Part shown: positions 59,599-64,000 of the stretch, one piece after another | Layout: every line of letters begins with the position of its first letter | Position numbering within the stretch: position 1 is the first letter of the stretch | DNA from: Galeopsis tetrahit | Lineage: Eukaryota > Streptophyta > Magnoliopsida > Lamiales > Lamiaceae | Length of the DNA stretch: 64,000 nt | Assembly: GCA_963675135.1 (NCBI GenBank) | Contig: OY776129.1 | Coordinates: forward strand, 46,140,141 to 46,204,140 | Direction of reading: 5' to 3' | Translations under genes and position numbers: made by a program | The notes under the pieces: model-generated | What the model saw: only the letters and a program-made list of their open reading frames with translations | Told to the model about the DNA's origin: nothing | The model's database searches: none

Positions 59599-59812
59599 TA
59601 GGGTTGGCAATAGGACGGGTAAAATTAAAAAAACCCGGACCCGCATGAAACCGGCCCGCACGGGGCGGGTAAATACCCGGTCAAACGGGTTTCGGGGCGA
59701 GTAAATACCCGGTCAACGAATACCCGCCGGGTATGGGACGGGTAATGGGATTGTATATACCCGAACCCGACCCGTATATATATAATAATTAAAAAATATA
59801 TATAATATAGTA

Positions 59813-59843
<31 letters not shown>

Positions 59844-60335
59844 TATAATAAATATATATTAAAAAAACTTTCTAAATTCTAATTGTAAGGTTTACACAAT
59901 AACAGAACATACACTGCTTTCTGTCTTTCTAATTCGAGGAAGAAGACGTACGTGAAAAATTATCTATCAACGAGTGTTGAGAATTGAAATATTAATTGTG
60001 TTATGCATTTGATTTTGTTAGGTTAATTTTGCATTGAACAATATGTATGTTTTTTAAGATTTTATGTTCTATTTAATGTTGGAATTGATGTTTTATAAAT
60101 GATTTTAAGAGCAGATTTTAAATGTGCTATTTTATTTAAATAACAGTTCTTTTTTATTAAAAAAAAAAAAAATTATGGCGGGGCGGGGTGGGTTTACCCG
60201 CCGGGTTTGCAGGGCGGGGCGGGACGGGGCGGGTTTTGAGGCGGGGCGGGGCGGGTAACGGGTATAAATTTTTTTGGCGGGCCGGGTCCTGGGACAGGCC
60301 ATACCCGTCCCATACCCGCCCCGTTGCCAACCCTA
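59599..60335. mobile_element. non-autonomous hAT element
   Basis: Termini TAGGGTTGGCAA and its exact inverse TTGCCAACCCTA, with a perfect 8-bp duplication AAATTAAT (59591-59598 and 60336-60343). Subterminal arms are strongly skewed (ACGGGTAAAATTA, GGGCGGGGCGGGT) and partly complementary. The centre has a TA microsatellite (about 59814-59840) and AT-rich DNA. No transposase. Confidence 0.93.
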
Positions 60336-60409
60336 AAATTAATAATAATATTATTTAAATTAAACAATAGAACGTAAAATTAGATTTTTTTTAACAGAAT
60401 TAAATTATT

Positions 60410-61290
60410 ATTTTATTTATATTTTATCTACACCTGCTCATTTAATTAGTTCACCCTCAAATAATTTTTTTCGATCATTTTATAAGTTCACCCCAAAATT
60501 ATTTTTTACCACAATTATTTGTACCTACTCATTTTATAACTTCACCCCAGAAGAATTTTTTTAAAATAATTACATTTTAAGAACTATATTATACTTTTAT
60601 TAATTTACACATAATATAATAAAATCAACCCTAATTTGTATGGTGATACTCGGGTACATGCAAGATACCGGTACACACCAATTTTAATTAAAATTTTTTA
60701 TTTATATTTTATCTACACCCACTCATTTAATGAGTTCACTCAAAAATCATTTTTTTACTACGGTTATCTGCACCCGTTCATTTTATGAGTTCACCCCCAA
60801 ATCATTTTTTATCACGGTTATGTGCACTCGCTCATTTTATGAGTTCACCCCTAAATTATTTTTTTACCGCGTTTATCTACACCCCTCATTTTATGAATTC
60901 ATCCCAATTTTTTTTTTAAATAATTACATTTTAAGGACTATATTATCCTTTTATTAATTTACACATAATATAATAAAATCAACCCTAATTTGTAGGGTGA
61001 TACTCGGGTACATGCAAGATATCGGTACACACCAATTTTAATTTTTTATTTACATTTTATCTACACCCACTCATTTAATGAGTTCACCCAAAAATCATTT
61101 ACTACAGTTATCTATCCCCGTTCATTTTATGAGTTCACCCCCAAATCATTTTTTATCACGGTTATGTGCACCCGCTCATTTTATGAGTTCACTCACCCCC
61201 TAAATTATTTTTTTACCATGTTTATCTACACCCCCCATTTTATGAGTTCACCCCAAAATATTTTTAAAAAAGTAATTACATTTAAAAGAC
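60410..61290 (+). repeat. third copy of the GAGTTCACCC repeat, partly tandem
   Basis: The same unit order as 9538-9880. A block of about 350 bp is itself repeated (GATACTCGGGTACATGCAAG at 60646 and 61001; TTACACATAATATAATAAAA twice). It is cut at 61290 by the copia LTR. Open frames such as CTRSFYEFTP are products of the repeat. Confidence 0.7.
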
Positions 61291-62634
61291 TGTTGGTCCC
61301 AAAAGTTGAGTTAAGATTGAGTAAGCTAATAAAAAGTCTAGAGGGGAGGGGTGAATAGACTTTTCAAAATCTATCAAAACATCAGAGTTTTAAGTGCGGA
61401 AATGTGTTCTGTACAGTACTGTTCTTAGAATCAGATCAGTACTAACAGTTCTTGTTTTATACTCAACTTTTCTTTAAATCTTTTCTTAGAAAACTTACTG
61501 TTCTTGGTTAAACAAATATATCAACAGTTAATCAAAACAGAAAGTAAAGAACACAAGATTTTATAGTGGTTCGACAAATGTCTACATCCACTCTCACAAC
61601 TCCAGTTGCGATGTTTTATTACTCTTTTCTTCTAGAGTACTTGTAGTTTAGAGTCCCAAGATTAAGACTTTGATCTTGTCGATTATACCTCCAGGTATAT
61701 CTTCGATCTACTAGTAATTTCACAAGTAACTAGCACACTTGTTTACAACAGTACAAACTTAAAATGAAAAGTAAAACTTCTCTTTGCAGTAGCCTTTGAT
61801 TCTTCAAATCAGATCTGTGGCTTCTCTTCTTGCTTCGATCTTCAACTCTGTGAGTGCTTGAATACTTTGAATACTTCTTGATTGCTCTTGAATACTTTGA
61901 ATAGCAGTAGTCTTTTCAAGTAGAAGATCACACGGTATTTATAAGCATTAGTATGACAGTTAGCAGTTTGTGAACTAACTCTCAACTAACTCATAACCGT
62001 TTCTTGTTGTAACTTCTTTCTTTTTGTAACCAACTTAAAACTTATCTTTCCAAGTCAGCATGTCTTCATATATATCTTCAGTTACGCTTCAAATAAGTTA
62101 TCCAAACTTATTCTTCAATCCAACTAACTCAGCACATTAAACTACTCTTCTTAGTTTTACTGCTCTTGGTCAGTTAGCACAGTTCTCCAAAACTGTTCAG
62201 CTTCCTTCAAACATACTTCTCTTGATTTCTTCATACTCTGAAGTAGTCTTCTGATATCTCTTAGTCTTCTTTAGTCTTCTGACTTCCAATCTATCTTACT
62301 GTTCTGAACTTTTACAATGCTGAATACAATAGAATACAACTTTACAAATATAAAACCTATCTATACATCAACTGAACTATATACAGATGAGTACTTCTAA
62401 GTCCTATACTATAAGTTGTCTATACAATTCATTCATCAGCTTAGTTCCTTAAACAGTTCATATATCAGATTACTAAAACACTAAGATCAGTAAACTTAAA
62501 CTTCATATCACATTAAGATCAGTAAACTTAATCAACACATAATCACATATATCATTAACTTCAAAGTTTGCTTTTGGCCATCAAAACATATAATCATCAA
62601 CTAGAACATTGTTTATAGGATTCATATCCCAACA
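61291..62634 (-). repeat. 3' LTR of a minus-strand Ty1/copia element, probably Sirevirus
   Basis: On the minus strand TGTTGGGATATGAATCC...TTTTGGGACCAACA, 1344 bp, with inverted TGTTGG/CCAACA tips and TATAAATA at 61936-61943. A polypurine tract on its inner side shows that the element body lies to the right on the minus strand. The other LTR and the target duplication are outside the window. Confidence 0.85.
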
Positions 62635-62648
62635 ATTTCCCCCTTTTT
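62635..62648 (-). other. polypurine tract of the copia element
   Basis: AAAAAGGGGGAAAT on the minus strand directly precedes the 3' LTR. This fixes the orientation. Confidence 0.85.
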
Positions 62649-62879
62649 GATGAAGTCAAAACTACTTAAACATTAACAGATCAGTAGTTAAGATATACAG
62701 TCATTCATATCAATTCATCAAATCAAGATCAGATTCATATTCAAAAATCAGACTAAGATTCATATCAGATCAAATATATCACATATTACAACTAAGTCAC
62801 ATAATCATAGAAATACCAAAATAAAGAAAATAAAGATAAGGTTAAGAAATGTTATCTTCTTCAGCATAGTCCTTCATCT

Positions 62880-64000
62880 TCAATCTTCATTAGGAATTCT
62901 GAATGCCAAGTACATCCTGTTCTTGATATCCATCATGTGCTTATGATCAGATATGCCTTCATCTTGAATAATCTTTGAAATAATATTTCCAACTTCATTC
63001 AGATCAGGTTCTCCATTCTCTAATCTTGGAGGATCCCATACAGGTTCTTCTGGACAAATAATCTGAATACCTGCACCAGCAGCCAATAATAAAATGTGTT
63101 CCCAGAAGTTCCTTGATATGTTCATCATGAATGCATCAAAGTCAGAATATTCATCTTCCTTGCTTGCATGATCACCAAACTTCTTCACAATGAAATTAGC
63201 AATCTTCCATTTCTTTTTCAGATCATTCCAATATTCCATAGATTCTGGATCAACAACAAATTCCATGTATTCTTCATCAAGAACTAATCCAACAGATTTA
63301 GATTTCTTTTTCCTTTTTAATGCAGCAACTCGATTATCAAACTTTTTCCTTGCAGCTTCTGCATCTTTCAACTTTTGCTTTCTAATCTGTTCATCAGCTC
63401 TCTTTTTCTCAGCAATTTCAGCTTTCTTTTGAGCTAGCATCTCATTATGCTTCTCAACTGCTTCAGCCATCTTTTCATCACTTGGCTTACTACTTCCAAC
63501 AACATGCTTCAGCTTACTCTTTGACCTGGTAATCCTTCCAGTCTGTTCAGCCTCTTCTTCATCATCTAAGATTAGTTTCCTTTTTAGCTTTCCAGAAGAA
63601 GATTCAGCAATGTTTTTCTGAATAGATACAATTTCTTGAGGTTCAGAATCCTTTTGTTGTCTTCTGAGATTGATTCTCAGCTTCAAACTAATGATTTCTT
63701 CTTTCAAATCATCAATACTTGCTTTCATCTCATCTTGACTCACAACCAACTGAGCTTGTTGAGTTTGAGTCTGCTCCATCACTTCCATGACCTTTCCTTC
63801 CCCCTTTTTGGCTTCATCCTGCCAATCCTTCAAGGGTTTCATAAGCAGGTCAACTTTCTTTTGCAACTCAGCAGAAAATTTCTTCTCTTGCAATCTATGC
63901 AGATCATAGATTTTAGACATTGTGTATTCCAACACTTTCTCATATGAAATGGTAGCAGTCAAACTTTCCAATTTCTCAGAGGTTTCTTGAAATTGTTTCA
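62880..64000 (-). CDS. 3'-terminal ORF of the copia element (envelope-like position), partial
   Basis: Open from the right window edge to TGA at 62880, at least 372 codons, with its start outside. It is the last gene before the 3' LTR, where Sireviruses carry an extra ORF often called envelope-like. The visible part is strongly charged. It has a predicted coiled coil (near 63910-63650, VDLLMKPLKDWQDEAKKGEG), an acidic-basic stretch with KRKLILDDEEEAEQ and TRSKSKLK, and a long Glu/Lys/Ala helix (AEIAEKKRADEQIRKQKLKD). The more ordered C-terminus has FWEHILLLAAGAGIQIICPE. No transmembrane segment or signal peptide is evident in this part. Function unknown; a 245-bp untranslated segment separates it from the polypurine tract. 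Confidence 0.7.
   Translation of the reverse strand, partial: KQFQETSEKLESLTATISYEKVLEYTMSKIYDLHRLQEKKFSAELQKKVDLLMKPLKDWQDEAKKGEGKVMEVMEQTQTQQAQLVVSQDEMKASIDDLKEEIISLKLRINLRRQQKDSEPQEIVSIQKNIAESSSGKLKRKLILDDEEEAEQTGRITRSKSKLKHVVGSSKPSDEKMAEAVEKHNEMLAQKKAEIAEKKRADEQIRKQKLKDAEAARKKFDNRVAALKRKKKSKSVGLVLDEEYMEFVVDPESMEYWNDLKKKWKIANFIVKKFGDHASKEDEYSDFDAFMMNISRNFWEHILLLAAGAGIQIICPEEPVWDPPRLENGEPDLNEVGNIISKIIQDEGISDHKHMMDIKNRMYLAFRIPNED

Overview
This is plant nuclear DNA, most likely from a eudicot: AT-rich intergenic sequence made almost entirely of nested transposable elements, with one convincing host gene. The plant assignment rests on Ty3/gypsy Tat-type and Ty1/copia retrotransposons, Stowaway MITEs with the CTCCCTCCGTCC terminus, a Helitron, CACTA, hAT and MULE elements, and an F-box/FBA gene of the large plant family. 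I cannot name the species.

Layout. 1-2190: open pol fragment of a Tat-like Ty3 element on the minus strand. 2295-4482: TA microsatellite, 64-bp duplication, a MULE-type MITE with a perfect 9-bp target duplication (2707-3387), then a primer-site/gag remnant. 4572-6080: dead copia pol split by a hAT-like MITE. 6128-6245: rearranged scrap of the F-box gene. 6798-7919 (minus): the F-box gene. 8284-10796: Stowaway MITE and the left arm of a foldback repeat. 10797-22116: complete Tat retrotransposon (Tat-1), target duplication CTATT. 22122-24974: right arm of the foldback, a SINE, two Stowaway-type MITEs. 24985-41335: CACTA-like element (CACTA-1) into which a second, minus-strand Tat retrotransposon (Tat-2, 25498-39887, duplication ATTGT) has inserted. 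41866-43536: solo LTR, duplication GAAAT. 43542-48954: CACTA-like element (CACTA-2) carrying a copied DnaJ gene piece. 49787-55205: Helitron inside an unclassified repeat. 56597-57847: MULE carrying GC-rich sequence and three GTCGAC hairpins. 57923-59310: MULE-like MITE containing a Stowaway that contains another Stowaway. 59599-60335: hAT element with 8-bp duplication. 60410-61290: third copy of the foldback repeat. 61291-64000: 3' LTR and terminal ORF of a minus-strand copia, probably a Sirevirus.

How the parts work together. Each Tat element has the standard sense cassette (gag, protease, reverse transcriptase, RNase H, second RNase H, integrase), broken by in-frame stops, plus an antisense, intron-containing accessory gene between integrase and the 3' LTR. 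In Tat-1 the antisense gene resembles the 'putative gypsy-type transposase' family and reads through intact over three exons (663 codons). In Tat-2 it is a plant mobile domain protein with a TATA box upstream, broken by one frameshift and one stop. Both end in a coiled-coil-like segment. The contrast between decayed sense genes and a preserved antisense gene, and the three hairpins at 57.2-57.5 kb, are the most interesting signals here.
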